Below are positions 51,946 through 64,000 of a stretch of DNA of 64,000 nucleotides, piece by piece. The notes beneath the pieces are model-generated. The model worked only from the letters and a program-made list of their open reading frames with translations. It made no database searches and was not told the DNA's origin. A program made the position numbers and the translations under genes. Source of the DNA: Cardinalis cardinalis (taxonomy: Eukaryota > Chordata > Aves > Passeriformes > Cardinalidae); NCBI GenBank assembly GCA_014549065.1, contig JACDOX010000013.1, positions 4,264,370-4,328,369 of the forward strand, read 5' to 3'. Every line of letters starts with the position of its first letter. Position 1 is the stretch's first letter.

Positions 51946-54900
51946 AGCCTATATAGCCATATGAGAAGTCTCCAAAATTAATTTATCAATCATATGAAAT
52001 AATAAATGCTAATTTTATTAAGAAATTATGTTAGTGCTTTGTTTAGTTCTTGCACATACATTCTAAAGCAAAAGAAATTTTTTCATTACTGTGAAAGATC
52101 TGAAGGCATATAGCTCATATAAAAATACTTAGTGGTCTAGCAAAACCACCTTACAGTGACTGACTTAAGCTCAATTTGTTTGGTTTATAGAGAGGATTTC
52201 AGAGTTGACTTGATTAAAGATTGTGAGTACCTGCACTGGGAAGAGAAAGCTACTGTTAGAGAGCCCTTTAATTTGACAAAATGCAGCAGGGCTGTAAAGC
52301 TTGAATTTGAAAATGCAAGAAACACCAGTAAAGTACAGTAAGAGAGATATTTTTTTTAAAGAGAAGGGTTATTTACTCTTAGATTTCCTTAGCCAAGATG
52401 GACTATTTCATAAAAGCTGTGTGTTACTGTTTTCAGAAGTTATGAAACCTTGATGCAAGAATTACTGTTAGTGGTTGGTGGTATGTATTATACATGCATA
52501 TACTAAACTGTTACTATGGCTATTTTGGTCATAGAGTGTTTTTCTAGTGCATGTCCTAGTGGTCCTGTCATTGCTTAATTTTGCTGTTATAGAAAGCTAA
52601 AAGTATGATTAGTAAGTGTTAACTACGTTGTGTATCAATCCCTCTCTCTGGTAAATATGGCTTTTCATAAAATAATATGGGAGCTTATTGGCAAAGAAAA
52701 TTACAGTAGTTGTATGTTGCTTTGTAGCTGAGACATACAGACAAAAGAACTAAACTTGGATTTGTGATAATGTTAGTCCAAACAGAAAACCAGTTTTGGA
52801 AAAACTAATTTCTCAGAAGCATAAAGTGTATGTAAAACATTTAATGTAATCTACGTAATTAATTTAATCTGTGGTATATGAAAACAAACCTAATAACTAA
52901 CAGCCTAGATTTTTTTTAAGTGAAGTAGTTTCAAATCCATGATAATGTTGTCTTACTTTACAATATTTTAATTGCTTATTTGTCATAAAGTGATGTGATC
53001 AGTTTCTTTCCATATAAGATTGCCGTGAAGTGTAATAAATATTGGCAAAAGCTCTAAGATCCTTAGATGATAGAGACTACAGAAGTATAGAGATGAAGAG
53101 TGAGATACATGTACAGCTCAAAAGTTGTATGGAGAGAGACTTTTAATCCAAGACTGTTCCGGAAACCACTTCATTAAAACAATTTCTCAATTTTCTTTCT
53201 ATTGGAAATTTTCCAGTAGTTAAACAGTGACAGAGTATGCAACATCCTCAGCATAGTACCATTTGTGTGACACAGCAAATACCAGAAAAAAAGTAGATTC
53301 TTTCAGAGTAGCCAGACATAGCCTCTAACCCATATTATTTAGTGTTGTTCTTGGTGTAATGTTACAATTAACATTGAATTGTAGCAGCTTATGAGAAGTT
53401 TTCAAAATAAAATCAGATGAATTAATGAATTTCACCCAAGTTTTTGAAAGAATATTAGAGTGCTTTAGATTTCAACCTCCTAATTCAGTAATCTAATAAG
53501 CAAGGAAAAGCCTTTATACTGTAAAAATTACTAAGCTACATGAATTCCAATCAAGTTACTCTTATGTTGCAGTTATGAATTTACTTGACTGATTAAAAAT
53601 GCCTTCTCCAGTGTTCATTTATCTCCTGCTTTCCATGCCTATTAAATATTTTCATATGCTTGATTGCTTGAGAGTTTCAGTCAAGTACCTTCAGATCTGT
53701 ATTCTCCTCCCTTTTAGACATACCCTTGTTCATTAAATTTGATCTCCTGAGAATTATACTCCATAAACAGGTTGGAAACAAAATACGTTAACTCCTTGGA
53801 AATGTTGTGAAGTATTTTTACCCCATCTAACTGGGGAAGTGAGAAAAGATTACTTCTATAGTTATACACAGATTCCTTTCCATAATTAGTTCCCTCAGAT
53901 GATTTTATTTTCTTCTTAAATGCAAAAGAGTTGTGTCAGCTGAGTCTCAAATGCAAAGAATTTTCTTTTAGGTAGAAGCTGAGAAAATCTGGACAGTGTC
54001 CACAGTATGGAGCCATTGCTGCTGTCTTTCTGTTGCTTGTGGCAGCCCTGCTCCTCTGCAGTTCTGTCTTCAGGCTTTGAGAAGTGNGGGAAAATCTGGG
54101 ATGTTTTTCCTTAAATAATTTGCTGATACTTATCTAACCCAGTTGAGGCATCTAAAAGGTAGATATTTNTGTCCGAGTTAATCACTCAGGAAGAGTAGAC
54201 ATATTGTTTGCTTCTCTGAACATGATGTGAATATAAGTGCCTGTGACCCATGTATTTAAAAAAAAATGAAAGACTAGGTCAGAAGAATTCAAGCCTTTTT
54301 TTCGCCAATCTGTTTTGAAATAATCTCTCTGAAACTACCCAATCTGGAGATGCCTAATAAAAACATGCATTTCCCAAGTTTAGCCCAGGTTTGCCATCAA
54401 AGTGGGCTGGGTGATACTCTTCACTTCTCGCTCACCATGCAAGGGAGAGGGCTTATGCCAGAGTGTGATTTATCACAAGAAACTGAATAGGAGACACCGT
54501 TCTCTGGAAGAGGGGTTCTGAAGGAAATAAGTTGGTGATAGGAGGTGATAAANGTGCTTTAATAGTCCAATGCATTACTTAAAGAATTCAGCTTATTCAG
54601 ACAGTTTATCAGACTGAAAATGTGCAGAAATTNCTGTGGAGTGACAGTTCTGCAATGCTGAGGCCTGAAGCAGGTATGCCTGGAAAGCTGAAAACATAGT
54701 TTTGCTGATGTTTGAGTGCATCTGTACATATCTGAAAGACCATTCCAAAACTGTGCCTGTCTTGAAGGAACTTTTAGATGGATTTGGTTGTGCTCTTAAT
54801 TCTGGAAGTGGATTTTCACTCAAAAAAGAATTGCTCCATTTTTTCTCCCATCTCACTAAAAAAAAACCCAACCAACCAACCCCTTAATTTTTTTAAAACG

Positions 54901-57169
54901 CCTGCTGCAGTACAAAATTTACAATTGTAAGTACACAAAAATTAACTAGAAAAAGAAATATGTTTAATACACTCTGAACATTCAGGAACAATTCAATATG
55001 AATTTTCATTGAATGAAGAACAGATATTAAAATTGTGGCTATTTGAAAAAATGTCTCTGAAATGGTGTGCTGAAAGGAAACACAAATAGACTAGANATTT
55101 GTGCATACCAATCTTGTATACCAGATATGTTTCAGCATTGAAAATTTGATGTAGGCTGTCTTTTTTTTTCCCAGTCAGAATTATGTTAATTCTTTTGAAA
55201 ATAGTAAAATTCAATTCCTAGGGCACAAACAGGATGTGAAATGTTCTGCAGGTCCAAGTATTAGATGCACTCTTTATGTTTAATATTTAAAACTGTTTCT
55301 ATTCTGAAAAATGAATCTGAGGCTAATTTTATAACAATGAGGCATAAAAACCAAAGATCATATCCTCAAATGTCTTCAGTTTTTATTTGACACAAAACAA
55401 TATGNTTGCAGAAATATTTTTAGAAATTGCTGAGAGCATAAGGGACAGAAAAGATCTCAGAAGAGATTATATCTCCCACTCCTTTTTGTTTTATTATTAA
55501 TGTTGGTCCTCTTTTAGGGCAGCTTACTTATTTGACAAGCACTCCAGAATATATGTCAATCTGTGTAGCCTGATACTACTTTTTGATCAACTCTTGAGAC
55601 TTTTAATCCAGATCAGCAGGTAGATGTGGTAAACCTGGGTTCACCTCTTATGACACACAAGAACGATTTTAACAGGTCGATTGTAGAGCTCTTTCTGTAG
55701 GCAGCGGTGTAACTATCTCATGTTCCACACTCCGAAGGCTGGAGGAGGAGAGCTTCATTGGGATTCTCTCTTCTGCTTCTGGATGTGTGAATAACAGCTT
55801 TCACCAGACCACTGAAGTACTTTGACTTCTGAAATAAAGAGCTGAGCTACACATGGTTATGCTTGCTTTGTAGGTGAGCATTGGAAATTAGTGAAGCAGC
55901 AGACTGATTTAATATTTTGATACTGTGATGTCATAAATCAGATTCTACTGGTATTTTAATTTCAAATTTTAAACTGATTTTCCAAATAAAAGCCAGGTTT
56001 TAAATTTTCTTCCTGAAATACTCAACCTCATAACGGTCTAAGTGTGCAGTCACAGTTTTCCTATATAGACATTATTATAAAAGTCAAGTAAATGTATAAT
56101 TCTAGTTTAAATCTTTCAAAGCAAGTTCATTATCATTCTGTGAATTCAGAAAAATGAAGCAGTTTGAACTTTATTATTTTTTTTAATATTAAGTCCCTAA
56201 ATGAGAAACTCTAGTCTTTGAAGCCTGTGTTCAGATAAATCCCGTGAAGTTTCCTACTTGCACATGCCTTTATGTCAGTTTTCCACATTGAATCTTCTTT
56301 GATAATTGCTTCAGAAGGAGAACAAAGATCCCACTATGTTCATGTTAGTCACATGTTTGTAAACGATGAGCGGCCGGTGCCAGTGATGGCTCTGTTCCAT
56401 GCTGATGAGGCCATGTCGCCGTGCAGTGCAGCCTGTCCTGGGTGTGCTCGGGCGGTTCAGAGCAGCGCGGTGCGAAGAGCCCTGCCCGCACAGCCAACCT
56501 CGCTGCCTGTGGCTCGCTGTGCAGGGAGCTCTGCAGGAAAATGCAGCTTTTGGTCTTTAGCCTTGAGTGTGCTAAATCTTTGATTTTTAGCCTGCTTTGC
56601 ATGGTGTTTCCAATCACCTTGCTGTGCTATTTCGGGACTATTCGCCAAGTCAGTTTGGGAGATCCGGGNGTTGGGAGTCTGGAGTGTTCTTCCACCACAG
56701 GCGGCAGCTTCACTGCTGTCCATCTCTTCTCACTGCCTTTCCTTCTCTCTTTTTTTGATTGAAGATTTCACTTAATGCAAAAGGACATATGACTAGTGGT
56801 GTTAGCAGTAGGAAGTACTTCCACTCTACCAATCTTTGCTGGCTGGCTTTCTTTTACATTGTGTGGTTATTGAGGTTTAAAACGTGATTTGACTAAGAAA
56901 GATGATTGGAATTTTTTCTGTGTGACCTGGTAAAACATTTCCTTACTGCTTTTCTGCATGTATAAAAGGCTGCTGTACTTGTACTGAAGTTACCATTTTG
57001 GATGTACTCTTTTTTTTTTTTCATTTNAAGTATAAGGTGATCAGAGATCGCCTGATGATAAAATCTTTTAGTAATTTTTTATGTAGCACAAAATTTTCAT
57101 GCGAGAGGTTGAAACTATTTATTTATGGAGTGCTTTGAAATTGTACTGAGAAGGCAGTAATGTAAGTAC
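51946..57169. other. AT-rich non-coding stretch
   Basis: Apart from the exon candidate at 52,191-52,337, no gene or transposable element was recognised. A short A-run with AACC repeats lies at 54,858-54,884. A small GC-richer patch with several CpGs at about 56,365-56,530 has no promoter motifs I can point to. Confidence 0.5.
52191..52337 (+). other. Candidate internal coding exon (low confidence)
   Basis: An acceptor-like tract ending GGTTTATAG (to 52,190) is followed by 147 bp with one open frame throughout, then ACA|GTAAGA (GT at 52,338). The length is a multiple of three, so the exon would be phase-symmetric and could be skipped without a frameshift. The peptide is mixed and protein-like (part: EDFRVDLIKDCEYLHWEE), with two N-x-S/T sites (NLT, NTS). 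I do not recognise a family, and the frame stays open only about 12 codons upstream and closes at the TAA just past the donor. It lies in the presumed intron of the CpG-island gene on the same strand. Chance is a real alternative. Confidence 0.2.
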
Positions 57170-57183
57170 GTAAGCATGCTTAC
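57170..57183. repeat. Perfect 14 bp palindrome
   Basis: GTAAGCATGCTTAC is self-complementary. An offset outer pair, ATGTAAG and CTTACAT, allows an alternative stem. Confidence 0.9.
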
Positions 57184-60100
57184 ATATTACAAAAAATACT
57201 GTGTGCATTAACATACTGCTTTATTAGAAATACTTTGTCAGCAAATTAAATGGCATTTTAGAGGAAAAATTAAGAAGAAATAGCTATGAAACACTGAATC
57301 TTTTCAGAGCTCTTGCAGTCTGCTTTTTATCTGGATGTTTTTGTGTGATTTTATTAGCATGTAAATTCTAGTCTTACAACACTGATGATCCAGAGTTTCA
57401 GGACAACGAAGAGCCAGTTTTAAAATAATCTCAGTTAATTCACAGAATTTAAAGTTCTTTGAAATTTCANTTGAATTTTGATTGATATAGACTAGTGTTT
57501 TGCTATGAAAAGATAAAAGTAAAGATGATATTTTTGTGGAAGTATTTTCTATTTTTTTCCTTACTGTGCTTTTTTGAGTTTTCCTCCTGAAATCTGAAAT
57601 AAAATAAGTCAAATAGCAATGGTTAAAGGTTTATTTGGCTAAGAAAGTAAGCATTGTGTGCTATCTGTTACAATTGTTCAAGAGTAGGAGTTAAAAAAAA
57701 TAATGTGCAACGCTGTAAAAAGTTTCTTATACAAGAGTAATACATTTTTCCTCATCAGCAGTTTCTTGTGTAGAATGAACAAAAGTCTCCCATTTTACCA
57801 AAATAAGTGTCAGTTACTTCAGATTAAATATTATGCACACACGTACAGAATAAAGACTTAAAAACCTGTTAGCATTTCTGTTTCCTAACAGAAGCTAAAA
57901 CACTGTGCTAACAATTAGAGCATCTGGTTTTGCCCTTTTTGCTCATGAGCTGCTGTGATCTACTTTTGGTCATATAATAAAAATTAATGGTAGAATAATG
58001 TTCTCTCTGATATGTGTTGTCTTTGCTCAAATAATTTATTAGGTAGCTTCAATTCAGTTTATGCTCTGAAGGGATAATGTCATTACTTTATGTTCAATAA
58101 GGCTGTTGGGTTTTATATAGAACTAATTACTGTCTAAAACCAGCCTAGTATAATTTTAAAATATGGCGTCACCAAGTATGAAGTCATAATAAATTGAAAA
58201 ATAAATAGTTTTAAAAAAATTAACCCTGGTTATATTTAGTATGTGCCTCAGGGACTGGTAAGGGATATGAAAAGGATGCAAACTTTCCCAGACTGTGTTC
58301 ACTNTCTTTTTGAGTGGCATGCACAGTATGCACATTACTGGAAAAAAATAATTCATATTTATCTTATCTCTCCTGAAAGTAAGTGCTNAAACTTACCATT
58401 TAATTAATTAAACTTCCAGTTGGTGGTTAGGGAAACATACTCCCTTGCTATTTTTAAAGTATGACAGTTGCTGCAGAGATTGTGTACTCAATCACATTGA
58501 AACATCCTTGTAATTAATCAATTGCTCTGAAAATTAGTCATTTTTTAAATATATGATCAATTGAATGAATTTTAAATATTACTAAATGAAGCAAACAAAT
58601 TAGTATTTTTTTAGTGGTACAAGGGCTTTGTACAATGATGTTTCTCCCCAGCAAATAGATTATGTACAACCAAATTTGTTACTACACATTTGCCCACTCA
58701 NATGGTGGCATGAAAATTAGCCTAGTCAGTGAATTTAAGGAAACCATTAAGGGGAACTTTTGAATGAAATTGAGAAAACTAAATTCACTAATGGGAATAA
58801 AAGGTAGCATCTTCTCTGTGGGATGATCAACCCTGCATGTATGGNTGCTTGCTAAGACAGGAGATGTGGGCATGATGAGTCTGCTGCCTGGGCATTCCTG
58901 GTTACCCCTTGGCACTCTGGAGTAGGGTGAATATAGTCTTTAATCGTTGATGCAGAAAGCATCAACAAATCCTTTTATGGATTTGAATAGATAAACTCAG
59001 GCACTAACAATGGAACGTGGCATGGGGTTTATGGGGCAGGGCCGACACATGACTTTTTTGGTCACTGAAGTTAAGGTCCTTAGTTGTGTTTCTCTGTGAA
59101 TGGAACTGAGAGTGTGGAGAGGAAACTACAGTCATGGGAAGAGGGGGAGTTGTTGTCTTTGGTCTCTCACCTGGGAAGGTTTTGAATCAAACAGAGATTA
59201 AAAAGGCAGATTTGCAGTAAGTGAGAAGCTGTAGGTTAGTGCCTGTGGCAACATACATGCTTGTTTCACTGAGCTTTCTCATCAGGCTGAGGAAACCATC
59301 CTGTGTTTTGCTGCTTCCTGTCGCTTGCTAAAGGGTCAGAATACTGAGACTAGAGTATATTTTTTGGGATCCTCCTTGAAGAGAGAGCAATTCCTTGAAG
59401 AAATTATCTTGCTGTCCAGTGTATTATGTAGAATACCATTCCCCCACTGGTACTTCTTCTGTAGACACTCAGTATTTTAAAATGTGAATTAGGTGTAACT
59501 GATGCCATTACGCTTGCTAAGCAGCTGAAGCTAGATCTGCAAAGCTGCCTCAACAGCTGTTCTGCAATATTGACTCCATTGCTGGTTTTGTAATTCTTTC
59601 TGTTTCCCTGCTTCTTGAAGTNTTTATTGTGCAGATCCAGCAAAGTGTTCATTATATGTTCCCTCATTTTACTCCTTGGAGTGTGTGGATTTTGGATGGA
59701 GCTATGTTTCCCAAATTTTAAATTCTAACAATGGAGTCTGCCTGAACTGTTTAGAGGGAGTCAGCTACATCTACCACCTACAGCTGGCATCTCGTTTTGG
59801 CAATGGCCATTGCTGGAGATGAGCTTGTTTGCAGAGTTTAGAGTACTCTTGTTCTGACTGTGTCTTCCTGTGCCTGTATTTCCAGGTGGTCCTGCTGGCC
59901 CCTGTGTGTTGTGCCAGGGCCACTTTCCACAGCTGGTCCTGTGGTCTGCTATGAGTTTACTAAGTGCGGTCAGAAGGTCCTTGCTTTGTGTGTAGTCCTC
60001 TATCTTCCTGGGACTAGGTGTGTTCAGTTTTGGCTGGAAATTGTCCCGGGATTCGTCACAAAAACTTCTTTGTCTGAGACAGGTTGATAGCTGAATACTA

Positions 60101-63100
60101 TGTCCCCCAACTGAAGAGCTGCTCTGTAGGGTCTGGCTGCCTAGACCTGAGCTACATTTCTCCTCTATGTATGTTTGGATCGGTTTCTATTTTCCAGGTC
60201 ATGTACCATTTACCAGCTGGTGTCCTGAGTACTGTGCTTTTACAACTAGCTAACTGCTTCTCCCAAAAAAAAGAGATGTAGGTTTTTTACTGCCTTGAAG
60301 AAATTGCAATTGTACAGCTCCTTCATAGCATTGCTTGACCTGCTGCCAGCTTCCCCTGCCACCTCTCCTTTCCCCACTCCCTATGAAGCACACTGGGGAT
60401 GCTGGTAGAAGCCCTGTCTCAGAGCAAGAACAGGAACTGCACTTCCAGCTGTTTAACACATATGTGGGATGTTGCCAGTTCCTGTTCAGCTGAACATTGT
60501 GAGTAATCTTACTGTTGCCACCTTTCCTGTCTGCTGGGCTAGTGTTAGTCCTGTGCCAGTTATTGTTTTGAACCATGTTGCTAACACTAGTTGTGTTGCT
60601 ATCACGAGCACTTCAGATTTTGTAATTTCATTGGCTTATAATTAAATATTTAAAATCATACATTTATTCTGAAACTAGAGAGACAACCTTGCAGAATTTT
60701 GTTATACCTGTTGTAGCTGATAGACTGTAATTGTATAAGGCTGTATATTCACCAGGACAATTTCTTCAGTGACCTAAGCTCCTTTCCATTCTGCAGTGTC
60801 ATTTTAGTCTATTCACCTGCTTAAAGCTCCAAGATCTAGCTTCCCATATCTGATAGTGCTGATTCCTGTATCTGATATTGATGCTTTTTAAAACTTTCAA
60901 GGTTGTTTTCTAGAACTGTAAAGCTGAGATAAGTGAAATAGTGATAAAGAGTGTAATTATTTATAGATCACTGATCACAATCAAATAAAATAATGGGATT
61001 TAGTTTACTTTAATTTTGGCATCAAACATTATTTCATAATATTAGTTAAACACTAAAATAAACACCAGAAAAGTTAATTATTAGAAATCACTAAGAAGCA
61101 GAATTTTCTACTTATAAGTGAAAACTGCTACTCAGTGAATTCTCTGCTTGTGCAGGCAGAAAGAATCTCTGCTCCAAAAACACTGAGAAAATAATGGCAT
61201 TCTTTGTACTGTGAAAAGCAATTTTCTTTATTCTTCTATAAATCTGCTCTGCCATCAAGAGAGAAGGTCTGGCATCCTCCTTGGTTTAAGCTGGATCTTC
61301 TTGTCCTCTGGCTTATATTGGTGTTAGTACTTGGAAGCCCTCACAGTGATCTGGATCATTGAACCATTGCAGTCAAAAAGAAAAATGTTTTAGAAAAAGT
61401 CCATGGTGCTGGTGGCAACCAGTGACTCATCTAGACATTTAAGCAAATCTCAGTCATCTGAAGGTGTGTCCACTTAAGCTACTGTTCTGTGCTTTCTCTG
61501 CAGTCAGCAGTGAGGAGGAGACTCACCCAAAGGAGAGCCATTCCTCCAGATGTTCAGATTTATTTGATAGGTCATAACTTATCTAAAGAAATTTGACAAG
61601 TTCAGGGAAGATGCAGGTAGCCAGAAAATAATTATTTTATTATTTGAATTCCTACCTGATTCATTGATAAAGTTTTACTGTTTCTTGCATTTATACTCAG
61701 AAATACAGTCATCTTATCTTGATGGCTTTTGACCATAAGTTATTAGTCCATTTTGTACCTGTCATTATTCATAACTTCTAAAGACAATTTAAATGATTGG
61801 TTGCATTTTGCAGCTATTTTGTGCAATAAAAAAAAATAATTTAGCAGTAAAGAGATGAGATAGGCAGAATAAGATGTTTCAGNATTGATAGTTGCCCTCA
61901 GAACATTAAAGGCTTAACACACTGTTATGAATTGAGTCAAGCACAGGGTACTTACAGCATCTTTATCTGCAAATCCAGGTAATAAACTGGTTAATTCTAA
62001 TGTAACTTTATTGCTTGAACTTTTGATTTGCTTTAAGAAATAGGCAAAAGAACAGATTTAAATGAGAGCTCTGCCTAANAATGGGCTTGGTGCCCAAAGC
62101 CTAATCCCCACTTTATAAGGAGGTTTCTAATACAGTGGGTATCTTCTCTGACTGATAATTCCCCAGGTTCCTACACTGATTTTGTTCCATCTTCAAACAA
62201 TGCTATTCTTTGAGGCCAATACATATCTGACTCATGAATCACAGCCTGTCTCTCTCCACTCATTACATAATGAGCCTACACTGCATGGTGGCTTTTGTAA
62301 CTTGGACCTCTCTGTGAATTGCTGTAATGAGATGGGGTGAATCTTGATTTAAGTACTGCTTTACCTAAATCCTCTGAAGAGGTCAGTGTCCTGCATGTGT
62401 TCAAAGAAAGAACATGTCATGCTTTCATGTCAGAGTAGACCTACAGCAAAATCCAGTATGGTCTCAGCTGTTGGGGTTTTTTTGAAAGAAACAACCTTTT
62501 ACAGTCAGAGGATGGGTTAGCTGTCTTTTTCTGGAGAGCNCTAACCAAGAACTGGAAGACCTGACTTTCAGCCCAATGCAGCTGAGGTTTTCCTGCCTCA
62601 GATGAATTCCTTACANGCTAAGCTAGATTGTGGGAATGTGCATGTGGGGTGACTCCCAGTTTTGAAGACATGTAACTGTGTCAAAAATAGTCCTGTGAAA
62701 AGAATATGTGAGGTTCTGCTCTGTCTTCTCCTATGATGAGTGTCTGCATTTCTTGTCTGGGAATAGGCAGTGCTGAAACATGGCAGCACAAGTGAATTTC
62801 CATTCTCTCATGCATAGTTATCCAAAAGTCCATTAGACAGGAAAGCTATTGCTTTTGCCTCACCTCTGCTTACCTTTGCTTCTTAAAACCAGGTCTAAGT
62901 CATTTTGGTCTGTTTCTGTACTCCTTAGTAAATTTTTTTGCTGCCTTAACGCAGAGAAAATATTTTCTCAGGAGCACAAGGATAGCAGGATAGCATTACT
63001 CTCCTGTTATGTGTTTGAAGGTTCTAGTTCACAGCAGAGTCAAGGTCTTTTTGGATAAGAGAAATAGCTGAGTTTTACAGTCACTGAAAGTGTCAGAGAG

Positions 63101-64000
63101 GAAGGGACCTCCTCATGACTGTTGCTGTAGTGTTTCCTTGTATAAAATAAGTGAGTAAGAAAGATTACTGCCCATTTAAACATCCCTTAAGACAGAAGCA
63201 GTTATCAACTTNTGATCTTAAAGATATGAGAAAGTAAATGAGGAGGAAGCAGTGTGGGATGGATCTTTGTAGACTGATGTCTTTTGTTAGTAATTTCTGA
63301 AAGATGTAGACTGCTGGCAGGAAAGGGATTATTTACATGACCCACGTTCCAGTCTGCTGTGTGAATGAACTTGGATGGCATTTTAAGATCTTATTCAGGG
63401 GATGAAATCTCATTCTGATCACATGAAAACTCCAAATGGCATTTTCCTCAAGGTGCCTTTGTCTTACTTTACTTTTAGTTGAAAACAGATCTCTCCACTC
63501 CANTGCATCTGCCCTTTCTGTTACTGTAAAATTGGGCACGCCAGAGAGTTTCAGCCAAATGCAGTTCATGGGATGGTTCAAATGTGTCTCCATGGCTAAG
63601 CCCAAAACTGCTGGGGGTGGGGGGCGGAGAAGGCCAGCAGGGTTCCAGGGGCAGTGTTCCATCCCAAAAATCCTAGAAGCATGTTAAACACCCATCTTGA
63701 TGCTTGCAAAATGTAAATCTTCTACCTAGAAAAGAGTTTTCACCTACCTATTGTACAATGTGTCTTGTAGCTTTCTGTTTTTCATGTGCAGAAAGTTTTA
63801 CTGACTCTCTATTGATGCTTTGACAGTTGCCCATGAATAATGTAAAAGGANCATTTAGTAAATATCAAAGCCCTTGGTTCAATACCTCTTCAGACCATTT
63901 AGGCAAGACAGAGAGCTAATATAAAGCTGATGTAAAGTTATGAAGATAACAAATGGCAGCAGAAAGGTAGTGCTTTTACCTTTTCCTGCTTATAACTGTA
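57184..64000. other. Non-coding stretch, no gene recognised
   Basis: Short open frames only. A G-rich run (GGGGGTGGGGGGCGG near 63,613) could support G-quadruplex formation. A weak terminal-exon candidate is at 61,504-61,577 (listed separately). No transposable element was recognised. Confidence 0.5.
61504..61577 (+). other. Candidate terminal exon (very low confidence)
   Basis: A strong acceptor (GTGCTTTCTCTGCAG ending at 61,503) precedes a frame reading SSEEETHPKESHSSRC and on to a TAA at 61,575-61,577. The hydrophilic, acidic-then-basic composition resembles a protein tail, but no family is recognised, and no polyadenylation signal was checked as belonging to it. Chance is likely. Confidence 0.1.

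Noticed and set aside
56365..56530. Small CpG-containing patch considered as a second CpG island
   Set aside because: Too short (under 200 bp) and lacking GC boxes, CCAAT box or a clear donor.
1..64000. Prokaryotic systems: operons, CRISPR arrays, phage, toxin-antitoxin or defence loci
   Set aside because: Coding density is essentially nil, and the CR1 and LTR elements and CpG island show vertebrate nuclear DNA.

Overview
This 64 kb window looks like nuclear DNA from a bird, most likely a songbird (passerine). It is AT-rich and carries one CpG island (about 26,766-28,205). It has short, 5'-truncated CR1 LINE remnants, one of which still ends in two copies of the CR1 terminal octamer (51,871-51,886). 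It also has a 393 bp solo LTR of a type I recognise from passerine genomes (17,763-18,155, with a perfect 6 bp target-site duplication) and a second avian LTR-type element (43,560-43,888). Many isolated single Ns are scattered through the sequence. They look like masked ambiguous bases rather than assembly gaps.

Layout. 1-26,765: no recognisable protein-coding gene. The left edge has LTR-like promoter motifs and a small LTR fragment. Further right are short tandem duplications, the solo LTR followed directly by an old CR1 copy, and a striking 77 bp near-perfect hairpin (24,741-24,817). 26,766-28,205: a CpG-island promoter with a CRE-like site and a CCAAT box, followed by two good plus-strand splice donors. 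The simplest reading is a non-coding first exon of a gene running to the right, whose coding exons lie beyond the window or cannot be recognised by eye. 28,206-64,000: long AT-rich DNA consistent with a large first intron. It holds a CTGTCAC(AC)n minisatellite with a GC-rich flank and a CTCF-like site (39,463-40,140), two copies of a ~205 bp unknown repeat 8.4 kb apart (40,648 and 49,021), the avian LTR-type element, an RFX X-box-like site (45,765) and the CR1 tail.

I found no operons, CRISPR arrays, phage or other prokaryotic systems, and no tRNA or rRNA. The long open frames in the CpG island and the minisatellite are by-products of composition. Three stretches with good splice-site context are listed as low-confidence exon candidates (23,172-23,229; 52,191-52,337; 61,504-61,577). 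I could not identify the gene driven by the CpG island. Family assignments of repeats rest on recognition by eye, not on a search.
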